This document shows, one piece after another, positions 48,577 to 56,829 of a stretch of 58,779 bases of DNA. The DNA comes from a virus: positions 1-58,779 of IMG/VR virus record IMGVR_UViG_3300022851_000005; one strand, given 5' to 3'. How positions within the stretch are numbered: position 1 is the first letter of the stretch; the number at the start of each line of letters is the position of its first letter. The position numbers and the translations under genes were made by a program. The notes under the pieces are model-generated. The model saw only the letters and a program-made list of their open reading frames with translations. It did no database searches and had not been told where the DNA came from.

Positions 48577-49459
48577 TAAATTATATAACCTTAATTACTA
48601 TTTAGAAATAGGTAATAATAACTTTAGACATAAAACTAGAAAGGATTCTAATTGTATCTGGATAGCTGCGAGATTTGGTTTACCATTTAATGATTATGGT
48701 AGTGATTGTTATAATCAAATATACTATACAGGATGTCATGGTTTCGTTATTGGTGAGGGTATTGAAGACAAAGATGCTGTAATATCTAGTCTTTATAACT
48801 CTTATAATCAGCCTAAATTAACTACTGAAGATTTAGATCAGTATTATTCAGAGGTTATGCCATATTTTAATGCTTATTTGCTTAAGGATTTTGAATTAGG
48901 TGATAAAGTTATAGCGGTTAATCCTAATTGTGCTGGTAATATGGCTATGATGGCTCTTATTATATCTAGGCAGCCTTGGGAATGTCTAAATTTCTTATCA
49001 GTATATATAAAAGCTCGTAAAGAAGGCTATAATCCTCTTATGGCGGTCTATTTGGGTCAGTATACCAAGTACCATCCTATAATGAGAGGTGATTTAAGTA
49101 GCGATCATGATGTATTTAATAACTATATAGATTTAAATAGACTTTATAAGTTTATTGTAACAGGAAAACCTCATATAAAAAACCTTAAAAGTTTTAATCA
49201 AAAGAGCAAAGAGGGTGTATTCAGTGCTTTTAAAGCTAGAGTGTCAGCGCCTTCTTATCATTTGAATACTTTAGGTTTTAGGGATAAATATAAAATTATA
49301 AAGACCTCTTCCTTTAATAATACACATTTTATGAGCGAAGCTGGAGTAGATCCAGAGTTACAATTTAATCATCTTAATGAGGAGGCAGAAAGAGTTATGA
49401 CTAATTTGAATGATAAAGTATATGAGACCTTAAGAGGTAAACCTAAATGTGCGGTATAG
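48566..49459 (+). CDS. Uncharacterised member of the amidoligase operon
   Basis: From TTG 48566, with AGGAG six bases upstream, 297 residues; an ATG at 48524 would overlap the cyclotransferase much more. The sequence contains RKDSNCIWIAARFGLPFND and YYTGCHGFVIG with Cys residues, and a Lys-rich C-terminal third. I recognise no family. Overlaps of 11 nt upstream and 13 nt downstream bind it to the operon, so it probably acts in the same pathway, perhaps as substrate or scaffold. Confidence 0.65.
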   Translation: MINNKLYNLNYYLEIGNNNFRHKTRKDSNCIWIAARFGLPFNDYGSDCYNQIYYTGCHGFVIGEGIEDKDAVISSLYNSYNQPKLTTEDLDQYYSEVMPYFNAYLLKDFELGDKVIAVNPNCAGNMAMMALIISRQPWECLNFLSVYIKARKEGYNPLMAVYLGQYTKYHPIMRGDLSSDHDVFNNYIDLNRLYKFIVTGKPHIKNLKSFNQKSKEGVFSAFKARVSAPSYHLNTLGFRDKYKIIKTSSFNNTHFMSEAGVDPELQFNHLNEEAERVMTNLNDKVYETLRGKPKCAV

Positions 49460-50814
49460 TAGGAGTAGCAGGATATATATCCTCTGATATTGAAAGACTT
49501 TTTACTTCTTTATTACTTATTGATGTACTCCGAGGAAAGGACAGTACCGGGGTTATTAAAGTAAATAATGATAGCCAAGCTACTACTTATCTTAAAATGG
49601 CAGAACCTTCTCCTTATTTTATAGATACTAAGGAATATCAAAGCTTTATGAATACTTTTCATTCAGTATTAGTAGGACATAATAGAGCAGCAACCTTTGG
49701 TAAAGTTACTCATGAGAATGCCCATCCTTTTATGCATAGTAATATAGTAGGGGTACATAATGGGACGTTATCTGATGTAAGTTTACTTCCTAAGCATAAA
49801 GATTTTGACGTAGATAGTGATAACTTAATATATAGTATTGCTACCGATGGTATTAAAGCTACCTATGAAAAGTTAGATGGTGCTGCGGCTTTAGTATGGT
49901 ATGATATAAGTAATTCTACACTATACTTTTTACGGAATTCTGAGAGACCTCTTCATTATGGTTATTTAGAACGTTACAACACTCTCGTATGGTCTAGTGA
50001 TCCTAATATGCTAAGATATGCTATTAAGAACACAAGAAATTGTAATCTTAAAGATGATAAAGTTTATATGTTTAAAGAAGATACTCTTCATAGCTTTGTA
50101 ATACCTAAAAATACAAAGCATGGACAAGAGATGAAACCTAAACTTAGACCTTTAGAACCTTATATAGACCCTTTCCCTACCACAACATATTATGGAAGGT
50201 ATAGTAATTATAAGCCTAATAATAGTAACATTACAAATGTTAATGTTAAAAGATTACCTAGTCCTACTAATCAAAGTAAATCTGTTAATATATACAGTAA
50301 AGGGCCTTTAAAGATTAGGGATACAATATACGCAATATTAGATTCTTATGAAGATAAAGGAGGTAGATTAGTAGGTTATTCTCATCAAGCCCAAAAGAAA
50401 GTATTAATCTATGTTAATGGACAGAAAGATTTACTAGAGATATGCAAAGGGTTTAAGGATAAAACTCTAGATACTGTAACAATAAGAGGTGTAGTTAACT
50501 GGTTCGGAGCAGTACAAGGTATAGCAGGTGATCCTGTTTTAGACCCTTCAAGTATAAACATACTTTCTAAGGTACTTCCAGAAAAAAAGTTTAAATCTTC
50601 AGCAAAGAAACCTACAGGGGAAGTCGTTAAAATCGGGACTAGCTACCTTGCTGAAGAAGATTGGAATAGGCTAGTATCTCAGGGTTGTAAAGAATGTGGT
50701 GATAAACCCTTATCTCTAAACGCTGACGAGCTTTATTGGGAACCTGATGGTAGTTTCCTATGTTCAGACAACTGTATTATGACCCAAAAAGAGGAGTATA
50801 AATTATGGTTTTAA
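49447..50814 (+). CDS. Class II glutamine amidotransferase
   Basis: 455 residues. The N-terminal Ntn domain starts M-C-G-I-V-G, so Cys2 is the nucleophile after Met removal. RGKDSTG (29-35), GHNRAATFG (77-85), NAHPF (91-95) and GVHNG (102-106) complete the glutaminase site. The C-terminal half is novel to me and ends in a Cys cluster (GCKECG, then CSDNC) fit for zinc. The enzyme should release ammonia from glutamine for a ligase in the same operon. It overlaps both neighbours. Confidence 0.9.
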   Translation: MCGIVGVAGYISSDIERLFTSLLLIDVLRGKDSTGVIKVNNDSQATTYLKMAEPSPYFIDTKEYQSFMNTFHSVLVGHNRAATFGKVTHENAHPFMHSNIVGVHNGTLSDVSLLPKHKDFDVDSDNLIYSIATDGIKATYEKLDGAAALVWYDISNSTLYFLRNSERPLHYGYLERYNTLVWSSDPNMLRYAIKNTRNCNLKDDKVYMFKEDTLHSFVIPKNTKHGQEMKPKLRPLEPYIDPFPTTTYYGRYSNYKPNNSNITNVNVKRLPSPTNQSKSVNIYSKGPLKIRDTIYAILDSYEDKGGRLVGYSHQAQKKVLIYVNGQKDLLEICKGFKDKTLDTVTIRGVVNWFGAVQGIAGDPVLDPSSINILSKVLPEKKFKSSAKKPTGEVVKIGTSYLAEEDWNRLVSQGCKECGDKPLSLNADELYWEPDGSFLCSDNCIMTQKEEYKLWF

Positions 50815-51590
50815 AAGTAGGAGCAGATCCAGAGCTGTTCATTAAAGATAGATCAGGTATTCTTGTTTCCGGATTTTCAATGATTAGGGGGACTAAGGTA
50901 CATCCCTTTCCTGTTAATAAAGGAGCAGTACAGGTCGATGGTATAGCCTTAGAATACAATATTGATCCTGCTACGACTGTCGAAGACTTTGTAAACAATA
51001 ACTGTACAGTAATGAGATCATTAATAAAAATGATACCTCCTAACTTAGAGTTTAATATAATCCCTTGTGTGGATATTACTCCTGACTTTTATAAGTCACA
51101 ACCAGATGAAGCTATGATGTTAGGGTGTGAACCTTCTTATAATGCTTACAGCGAAGACGTAGAAAAAGTAAGTCCTCTATCTCATATTAGAACGGCAGCA
51201 GGGCATCTACATTTAGGATGGACAGACGATACTGAAGCTAATAATGCTCAACATTTCTTCGATTGTTGTGCTCTTGTTAAAGAGTTGGATGTATTTTATA
51301 ATGTTTTAACATTACACTACTCTGATATAGAATTAGAAATGAAGCGTAAAATGCTATATGGTGCTGCGGGTTCATTTAGACCTAAATCTTACGGTGTAGA
51401 GTATAGGGCTTTATCTAATTTTTGGATTAAAGATGAAGAGCTTATGAAAAAAGTGTTTGAAATAGCTCAGACAGTTTTTAATAGGATGCTTACAGGTGAA
51501 AAACTATTATCTGATATATATACAGGTAGAGAATTAGACCGTGTAACTAAAGAACAGATAGAAGAGGTAAGTAGCCTTGTTTCAATTTAA
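50805..51590 (+). CDS. phiEco32-type COOH-NH2 ligase (type 2)
   Basis: 261 residues with the glutamine-synthetase-like layout of this family: GADPELFI (Glu10), VDGIALEYN (Asp45, Glu50), AAGHLHLGW (His134, His136) and SYGVEYRAL (Glu199, Arg201). It should form an amide bond at the cost of ATP. It overlaps the amidotransferase by 10 nt, which fits transfer of ammonia or joint regulation. Substrate unknown. Confidence 0.88.
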   Translation: MVLKVGADPELFIKDRSGILVSGFSMIRGTKVHPFPVNKGAVQVDGIALEYNIDPATTVEDFVNNNCTVMRSLIKMIPPNLEFNIIPCVDITPDFYKSQPDEAMMLGCEPSYNAYSEDVEKVSPLSHIRTAAGHLHLGWTDDTEANNAQHFFDCCALVKELDVFYNVLTLHYSDIELEMKRKMLYGAAGSFRPKSYGVEYRALSNFWIKDEELMKKVFEIAQTVFNRMLTGEKLLSDIYTGRELDRVTKEQIEEVSSLVSI

Positions 51591-52185
51591 TAAAATGGCT
51601 AATGAAGATATAAATAGTAGATATAATAATGCTATAATTTTAGTTAACGGTAGATTATTTATTTGTTATGATTCAGATAAGCATAACTTAGAAGGTAGAT
51701 ACTTAAATGAAGAAAATACTTCTGTGATATCTACAAAACATAACGATATAAATACACAAAGCCCTAAACTAGGTTATTTAAATTATGGTAATCATACTAC
51801 ATATGTATCAAGAATACCTGTAAGATTTTATAGGCATGGTCTTAATGTCCGTAATTTAGTAAGTTTTTCACCTACTGACGGAAGACGTAGAGATACGTTT
51901 AGTTTTTTAGAACATAATACAATCTTCTCTGAAGGTCTACAAAATACTATACATAATAAATACCCTACTTTTAAGCAGTGTATAGTTAAAGTAGGTACAT
52001 TAAAGTCGAGAATAAGGTCTAATGCTTTCGATAGAGAGAGCGCTTTAGTATCTGTAAATGGTGTAATAAATGTATATTTTGGTACTACTAAAGTAGGGAA
52101 AGTAGTAGAGGATATGGTTATTTTAGATGATGAGCATATGTATCTTAAAGAATATTTTGGAGAATTAGATGTCCCTATACACTAG
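51577..52185 (+). CDS. Uncharacterised member of the amidoligase operon
   Basis: 202 residues from TTG 51577 (AGAGG upstream); ATG 51595 is an alternative. Beta-rich, with NAIILVNGRLFICYD and a similar SALVSVNGVINVYFG later, perhaps two copies of one strand unit. No family recognised. Overlaps of 14 and 17 nt tie it to both ligase genes. Confidence 0.62.
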   Translation: MFQFNKMANEDINSRYNNAIILVNGRLFICYDSDKHNLEGRYLNEENTSVISTKHNDINTQSPKLGYLNYGNHTTYVSRIPVRFYRHGLNVRNLVSFSPTDGRRRDTFSFLEHNTIFSEGLQNTIHNKYPTFKQCIVKVGTLKSRIRSNAFDRESALVSVNGVINVYFGTTKVGKVVEDMVILDDEHMYLKEYFGELDVPIH

Positions 52186-53605
52186 TGTATATGATAAAAA
52201 ATTAACAGACGAGTTAGGGCTAGTTAGTCCTGAAGGTGATGTAGGACTAGAAATTGAAGCTGAGGTAATAGAATATATTTCAGACTCTAAAGAACTATCT
52301 TTTTGGAGAAAAGAACAAGATGGATCGTTAAGAGGCCCTAATTATGAATTAGTTTTAAAGAGACCTATACCCCATACTTTAGTACCTAAAGCTCTCCAAC
52401 AGGCTTATGAGTTTTTAAATAAAGGACGCTATCCAGACAGCGATAACTGTGGGGTACATGTACATCTTAATATGACACAGTGTACTATAAGAGAACTTGT
52501 CAATCTCATTGCTGTATACTTTATTTTAGAGCCTTTGTTAATATCTATTTGTTCCCCTACTCGTAAGGGTAATTATTTTTGCCTGTCTGCTTTAGAATCT
52601 CATACTCAATTTGAGACCTTAGAAAAGATATCTAATATAAATTTCTCAATGCTCCGTGATTCTATGAAATATGCAGGTATTAATTTAGGAGCTTTAACAA
52701 GTTATGGCTCCTTAGAATTTAGACACCTTCAGTTCCCTGTAACTGAAGAATTTTTAAATAAATGGGTTGACATTTTATGTGAAATAAAGCATAATATACT
52801 AGAGTTAAGTAAAAGTAAGGACTCAGATATAGTATGTAGACGTATATCTGAAATGGGTATAGTAGACTTTGTAAAAGATTATGCCCCTAGCCTTGCTGAA
52901 CTTTTAGACTTTGAAGATAAAGATTTACTTAATGAATGTAGAATATCTATGAGAAAAGCCCAAGTACCTCTATTTACTATGGCGAGAAATATAGTAAAAG
53001 GAAGTAAGTTTAGGGCTTATAGTGAAGATATTAAAGCTAGTGAAGATACTCTGCCCACATATACTACTCTGCCCACATATACTATACCTGAAAGTTCACC
53101 TACATTTGTACCTGAGGGTAGTTTTGATTTTAGTACACATGTATATACCTCTATATCCTGCATAGATATAAACTTCACAAAGGCTAATGGAGAGAATGTA
53201 AATATTAAGCGTTTAGATAACTTTATGGAGTTATATATTCATACAGACTACGAATTAGGGATAGCTCTTCAAGGTAGAAGATGCTTACTTAACAGAAGTA
53301 AGGTGGAAATATTACATGATAAACTACCTAGAGATTTGATTAATAGTAATAATAATAGAATACTTAGATATCTAGATTCTTTTATAGAAAGAAGAAGATA
53401 TGCTGACTACTTAGAGGCTTATATTGAGTATGTAGTTCCTTTAGGTTTAGAGCTAAATAGAAATAGAGATAATATAGAGAATAGCCCTGTAGGTAGATCT
53501 ATGGGTTCAGGATCAGATTTATCAGAAGCTTTACAACGATATACTACAAGAAACTCTGATGCAGATACTCCTGAGCCTAATCCGCGTTTCATTAATCCTA
53601 CCTAG
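52169..53605 (+). CDS. Amidoligase (Amidoligase_2 family)
   Basis: 478 residues. The first 200 carry the family motifs: GLEIEAE (Glu28, Glu30), EQDGSLRG, YELVL, NCGVHVHLN (His97, His99), RKGNYFC and YGSLEFRH (Glu183, Arg185). These are ATP-dependent ligases of the glutamine-synthetase fold. The C-terminal 200 residues are poorly conserved, Thr/Pro-rich around 290-315 and then helical, ending with a Ser/Gly tail. It closes the operon and holds an internal promoter. Confidence 0.85.
   Translation: MSLYTSVYDKKLTDELGLVSPEGDVGLEIEAEVIEYISDSKELSFWRKEQDGSLRGPNYELVLKRPIPHTLVPKALQQAYEFLNKGRYPDSDNCGVHVHLNMTQCTIRELVNLIAVYFILEPLLISICSPTRKGNYFCLSALESHTQFETLEKISNINFSMLRDSMKYAGINLGALTSYGSLEFRHLQFPVTEEFLNKWVDILCEIKHNILELSKSKDSDIVCRRISEMGIVDFVKDYAPSLAELLDFEDKDLLNECRISMRKAQVPLFTMARNIVKGSKFRAYSEDIKASEDTLPTYTTLPTYTIPESSPTFVPEGSFDFSTHVYTSISCIDINFTKANGENVNIKRLDNFMELYIHTDYELGIALQGRRCLLNRSKVEILHDKLPRDLINSNNNRILRYLDSFIERRRYADYLEAYIEYVVPLGLELNRNRDNIENSPVGRSMGSGSDLSEALQRYTTRNSDADTPEPNPRFINPT
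52767..52795 (+). promoter_or_regulatory. Internal promoter, 11/12 match
   Basis: TTGACA (52767-52772), 17-bp spacer, CATAAT (52790-52795), within the amidoligase gene. It could supply separate transcripts for the genes from 53638, including ThyX. Confidence 0.5.
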
Positions 53606-53637
53606 TTTTAATAATAATAAAAAGAAGATAAAACTTT

Positions 53638-53913
53638 ATGATGATAATAAAATGTTCAATCTGCCCAGCAGAAGACAACATGAGAGAATTAACACGACCT
53701 TGGTTTGAAGATGGTAATACTGATTTATGTCCTGATTGCTATGAAAGCTTTGCAGATGATAATGACTTACTAGTTAGTGAGTATAAAGAACGTAAGGAGA
53801 TAATATTCGATAGACTTAGAGAGAAAACGAAAATAAAAGATAGTATAAAAGTAGATAATGTACTGAAATTAGTTAGTAAAGAAAACACTGAGGATTTATT
53901 GGATGAAAGTTAA
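53638..53913 (+). CDS. Small zinc-binding-like protein
   Basis: 91 residues. C-S-I-C near the N-terminus and C-P-D-C (about residues 31-34) form a probable four-Cys zinc site; the rest is a charged helix. An A-rich leader (AATAATAATAAAAAGAAG) precedes the ATG. It overlaps ThyX by 11 nt. Function unknown. Confidence 0.65.
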   Translation: MMIIKCSICPAEDNMRELTRPWFEDGNTDLCPDCYESFADDNDLLVSEYKERKEIIFDRLREKTKIKDSIKVDNVLKLVSKENTEDLLDES

Positions 53914-54544
53914 ATTAATTTCTCATACTATTCCAGTAGATAATAGTATACCTAAAAATCTATTAGAACTTGTAGCCTATATAGCTAGAGTAAGTAACCC
54001 TAGTTCTCAAATCGAAAATATGAATAGTGGTAAACTTCTAGACTATTTAGAACGTAATAATCACTGGTCTCCATTTGAAATGGTTAATATATGTATTGAG
54101 ATAGAGACTACTCGTGATATAGCTAGGCAAATATTAAGGCATAGATCGTTCTCTTTTCAAGAGTTTAGTCAACGCTACGCAGACCCGAGCGAAGAGGGAT
54201 TGACATTCTCGCTGAGACCTGCCAGAATGCAAGACAGCTCGAACAGGCAGAACTCTACTGAATGTAATGATAAAGACTTAATGGAGTGGTGGGTACAACA
54301 ACAGAAGAAAGTTAAAGATGTAAGTCTTTCAGCTTATACTCAGGCTTTAGAAAAGGGTATAGCTAAAGAGGTAGCTAGAGCATTATTACCTGAAGGTATG
54401 ACAGGTTCTAGACTATACATGAATGGTTCTTTAAGATCTTGGTTGCACTATATAGAGCTTAGAGAAGGTAACGGTACTCAACTTGAACATCAAGAAATTG
54501 CTGTTGAGTGTAGTAAAATTATTCTAAAGCTTATGGAGTCTTAG
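53903..54544 (+). CDS. thyX: Flavin-dependent thymidylate synthase
   Basis: 213 residues, standard length for ThyX. The signature RHR-x7-S is present (Arg79, His80, Arg81, Ser89, in LRHRSFSFQEFSQRY), as are ARALLPEG and RSWLHYIELREGNGTQLEHQ near the C-terminus. It makes dTMP from dUMP with FAD and methylene-tetrahydrofolate, complementing the ribonucleotide reductase. Around 54180-54245 the codon use turns locally GC-rich, which is odd for this genome. Confidence 0.95.
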   Translation: MKVKLISHTIPVDNSIPKNLLELVAYIARVSNPSSQIENMNSGKLLDYLERNNHWSPFEMVNICIEIETTRDIARQILRHRSFSFQEFSQRYADPSEEGLTFSLRPARMQDSSNRQNSTECNDKDLMEWWVQQQKKVKDVSLSAYTQALEKGIAKEVARALLPEGMTGSRLYMNGSLRSWLHYIELREGNGTQLEHQEIAVECSKIILKLMES

Positions 54545-54605
54545 AGTATTAAAAGTCTTGCCCCAGCAGGCGTATTGTAAGTTAATTTTATTAGGAGAAA
54601 GCGTA

Positions 54606-54842
54606 ATGAACCTCAATACAGTTATTATTAATACATATCGTGAGTCAGCTAGAGCAGGACAAAGAGGATTGAAAAAGCTTCAGCGTAAAGTATATGCTCA
54701 CCGTAATCGAGTAGAGTTTTTAGAGAACTTTATTAAACTACGTCAGATGGATGGAGAACTACAAGCTGTAGAACTTAGAATTAAACAAGAACGTCTTGGT
54801 GCTTGGGTGTCTAGGGATATTACTCATTTTGAAGAGGTATAA
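54606..54842 (+). CDS. Small basic helical protein
   Basis: From ATG 54606, preceded by AGGAGAAAGCGTA, 78 residues of helix with many Arg and Lys (ESARAGQRGLKKLQRKVYAHRNR) and heptad spacing later. A start at 54558 lacks a ribosome site. It lies just before the single-stranded DNA-binding protein and may bind nucleic acid; not recognised. Confidence 0.62.
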   Translation: MNLNTVIINTYRESARAGQRGLKKLQRKVYAHRNRVEFLENFIKLRQMDGELQAVELRIKQERLGAWVSRDITHFEEV

Positions 54843-54906
54843 AGTTACTACATGTTATAACTACCAAGGAGTAATAAGTATAACTTTATTAAAATAAAAA
54901 TAGGGC

Positions 54907-54935
54907 TTGACATTCCCTGCCAAACATGTCATGAT
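54907..54935 (+). promoter_or_regulatory. Candidate promoter of the SSB gene
   Basis: TTGACA (54907-54912), 17-bp spacer with GCCAAACATG, CATGAT (54930-54935). The flank TAGGGCTTGACATTC is close to that of 45552, and GCCAA recurs in the spacer at the same place, so it appears to be a variant of the CCAACTGTG family. Confidence 0.55.
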
Positions 54936-54986
54936 GTGAAACACGAATGACGAAAGATCTTCGTACTAATAAAAATTAAAACAACT

Positions 54987-55430
54987 ATGGAGATATCCAA
55001 ACATATGTTACTATATGGTATAGCTTATTGGGCAGCTATTAAAACACCCAATACTAAATTTCAACCTCAGTATACTATTAACGTAGTACCAGAGGATGAG
55101 CAGGACTTAGAAGAGTTAAAGACTAAAGGTTTTAAAACTAAACCTGTAGGCCCTAATAATGAAGAGTCTGTAGTTATCCGGCGTTACGTTGAGGGTAAGA
55201 AAGGGCTTAATGAAATGCCTAAACTTAGGGATGCACACAATAACCCTATTGATGTTCAAGTAGGTAATGGCTCTAGAGTATGTGTTCAGTATAAAGAGTT
55301 CTCAGGTGTAGGTGCTTTTGGGCCTTATCAAGGACTTGATTTACAGGCAGTTCAGGTTATGGATCTAGTAGAGTACTCTGGAGCAGATGGCTCAGAGTTT
55401 CAAGACTTTGATCCTGATTCAGAACTATAA
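54987..55430 (+). CDS. Single-stranded DNA-binding protein (T7 gp2.5-like)
   Basis: 147 residues. An OB-fold-like strand pattern (GIAYWAAIKTPNTKFQPQY, GNGSRVCVQYKEF, GLDLQAVQVMDLVEY) is followed by an acidic tail ending FQDFDPDSEL, the typical partner-binding tip of phage SSBs. It should protect ssDNA and bind polymerase and helicase. ATG 55005 has GGAG ten bases upstream and is an alternative start six residues in. Confidence 0.75.
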   Translation: MEISKHMLLYGIAYWAAIKTPNTKFQPQYTINVVPEDEQDLEELKTKGFKTKPVGPNNEESVVIRRYVEGKKGLNEMPKLRDAHNNPIDVQVGNGSRVCVQYKEFSGVGAFGPYQGLDLQAVQVMDLVEYSGADGSEFQDFDPDSEL

Positions 55431-55657
55431 AGTAAACCTCCTTTAGATAAAGGAAATTCAAGCAGGCCCTGAATATTATAAACCTGCACCTTTGTACTCT
55501 GATTAATCGGCAGAGACTATATAGCATACTGGCCCTGCTTAAACCAGTCCATTAAAATAAGAGAAGTAGCTTAAGAGTAAAGCGGCGGCTAACCGGCTGT
55601 GCATAGTAGGTGCAAACACTACTCTTCTCACCTTTAAAATAACTATAGGATTTTAAA
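55431..55657 (+). ncRNA. Structured intergenic region, possible regulatory RNA
   Basis: 227 bases without a gene. Hairpins can be drawn at CCTTT/AAAGG (55440-55453), GCAGG/CCTGC (55462-55487), CTCTG/CAGAG (55497-55515), ACTGG/CCAGT (55528-55548) and AGAAGTAG/CTA-CTTCT (55562-55628); AAGCAGGCC (55460) could alternatively pair with GGCCCTGCTT (55531). A CAGAGACTATA stretch recalls the group I intron R element, but no matching S element or exon pair is seen. Likely a leader or processed RNA between SSB and the next gene. Confidence 0.4.
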
Positions 55658-56065
55658 ATGACACTACGAGTGAATAGTCACGGCGGAGAATGCTGTGGAA
55701 TCCGTCACGTTTATGGTTTTTACGATTACGATTACGATCATTTTAACTTAGATGAAATCTATGATGAACTCTATAATTTAGCTCTAGTACAGACCAGTTC
55801 TAAATATACAAATGACTTCTCAAGTCGTTTAGTAGAGGTAGTACTAACAAATGCACAGCCTCTAGAGTTCCATCAGGCATGCATAGACATAGGGTTCGTA
55901 GTTGTTAATTGGTTTGTTAATCATAATTCAGGTAATACTTGTATGATATACCATATTGCTAGAGATCCTGAAAGCGGTTCCTTACCTATAAGGACTCAAG
56001 CCCAATCTTTAGCATTAGTTAACCGTACATTATTAACTCGTAAAGATATTGATAAGCAACCTTAA
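55658..56065 (+). CDS. Hypothetical protein with NSHGGECCG motif
   Basis: 135 residues. It starts M-T-L-R-V-N-S-H-G-G-E-C-C-G-I-R-H, a motif recurring in phage proteins of unknown function, followed by a Tyr/Asp-rich YDYDYDHF segment and a C-terminal mixed domain. Cys and His near the start might bind metal. TATAGG precedes the ATG. Confidence 0.65.
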   Translation: MTLRVNSHGGECCGIRHVYGFYDYDYDHFNLDEIYDELYNLALVQTSSKYTNDFSSRLVEVVLTNAQPLEFHQACIDIGFVVVNWFVNHNSGNTCMIYHIARDPESGSLPIRTQAQSLALVNRTLLTRKDIDKQP

Positions 56066-56084
56066 TTAACTCAGGTATTTTTAA

Positions 56085-56597
56085 ATGAACAAGTGGATAA
56101 TAAGTGACCTGCATCTAGGACATAAAAGTATCCTAGAATTTGAACCTAATAGACTAGGAGAGAAAGTAGATAGTGTAGAAGAGCATGATGATATCTTAGA
56201 AGTAAGATACAGAGCTACTGTACAACCTAAAGATACATGTTATTTCTTAGGTGACGTAGCCTTCTCAGCTAAAAAGCTAGAGAGTATTAAGAACTGGCCG
56301 GGGCGTAAAGTATTAATACGAGGGAACCACGATGATAAATCAGAGGAACTCTATAGACATATATTTACTAAAATCTATGGAGTCCTTAAAATTGATAGGG
56401 TCTGGTTCAGTCATGCACCTATACATACTCAAGAGCTTAGAGGGTGTCCTAGTGTACATGGTCATGTTCATAGTAATATAATTCTTGATGGGTATCATAG
56501 ACCTGATAAGCGCTATAGAGCAGTATGTGTAGAACAGAATCAAGGATGGCCTGAAAGTTTTGATAGAGTTATTGAGGAGGTAAAATCTAATGGATAA
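56085..56597 (+). CDS. Calcineurin-like phosphoesterase
   Basis: 170 residues of the YfcE/MJ0936 or UDP-sugar hydrolase-like type: SDLHLGH (Asp8, His10), LGDVAF (Asp57), RGNHDD (Asn81, His82), FSHAP (His110) and VHGHVH (125-129). All metal ligands are in place. Substrate unknown; possibly nucleotides or cyclic nucleotides. Distinct from the phosphatase at 10177. Confidence 0.88.
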   Translation: MNKWIISDLHLGHKSILEFEPNRLGEKVDSVEEHDDILEVRYRATVQPKDTCYFLGDVAFSAKKLESIKNWPGRKVLIRGNHDDKSEELYRHIFTKIYGVLKIDRVWFSHAPIHTQELRGCPSVHGHVHSNIILDGYHRPDKRYRAVCVEQNQGWPESFDRVIEEVKSNG

Positions 56598-56733
56598 TGA
56601 AACATATGAGGATTTTATGTCTCTTCTTGATCAACTTCAAAATTCTTTAACCGAATTGAATTTTATGATTTTTTCTAAGAGGCAAGAAACTATTCTAGAT
56701 TCTTTAGAAGAAGATAAAGAAAAAGATTCTTAA
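56590..56733 (+). CDS. 47-residue acidic helical protein
   Basis: ATG 56590 overlaps the phosphoesterase stop by 8 nt, with GAGG upstream. Product helical with an acidic end (LEEDKEKDS). No family recognised. Confidence 0.5.
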   Translation: MDNETYEDFMSLLDQLQNSLTELNFMIFSKRQETILDSLEEDKEKDS

Positions 56734-56736
56734 AGT

Positions 56737-56822
56737 TTTGGGGATATTACGGCAGCAAAGTATAGAGGATACTCTTATAAAAGTTAGGAATGATAAAATT
56801 CAGCCCGTCCTAGCATCCCAAA
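56737..56822 (+). other. Multi-hairpin element before the tRNA
   Basis: TTTGGGGAT (56737-56745) can pair with ATCCCAAA (56815-56822) with one bulged G, closing two inner hairpins: TATAGAG-GATA-CTCTTATA (one bulge) and TAGGA ... TCCTA with GAAT-GATAAA-ATTC inside. This is a three-way junction that ends seven bases before the tRNA. It may be a processing signal or a decayed RNA gene. Confidence 0.35.
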
Positions 56823-56829
56823 TTCAATA

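Noticed and set aside
55431-55657. Group I intron interrupting the SSB gene
   Set aside because: SSB ends in a normal acidic tail and no second exon, matching S element or splice-site pairing could be found; only fragments resemble the intron core.
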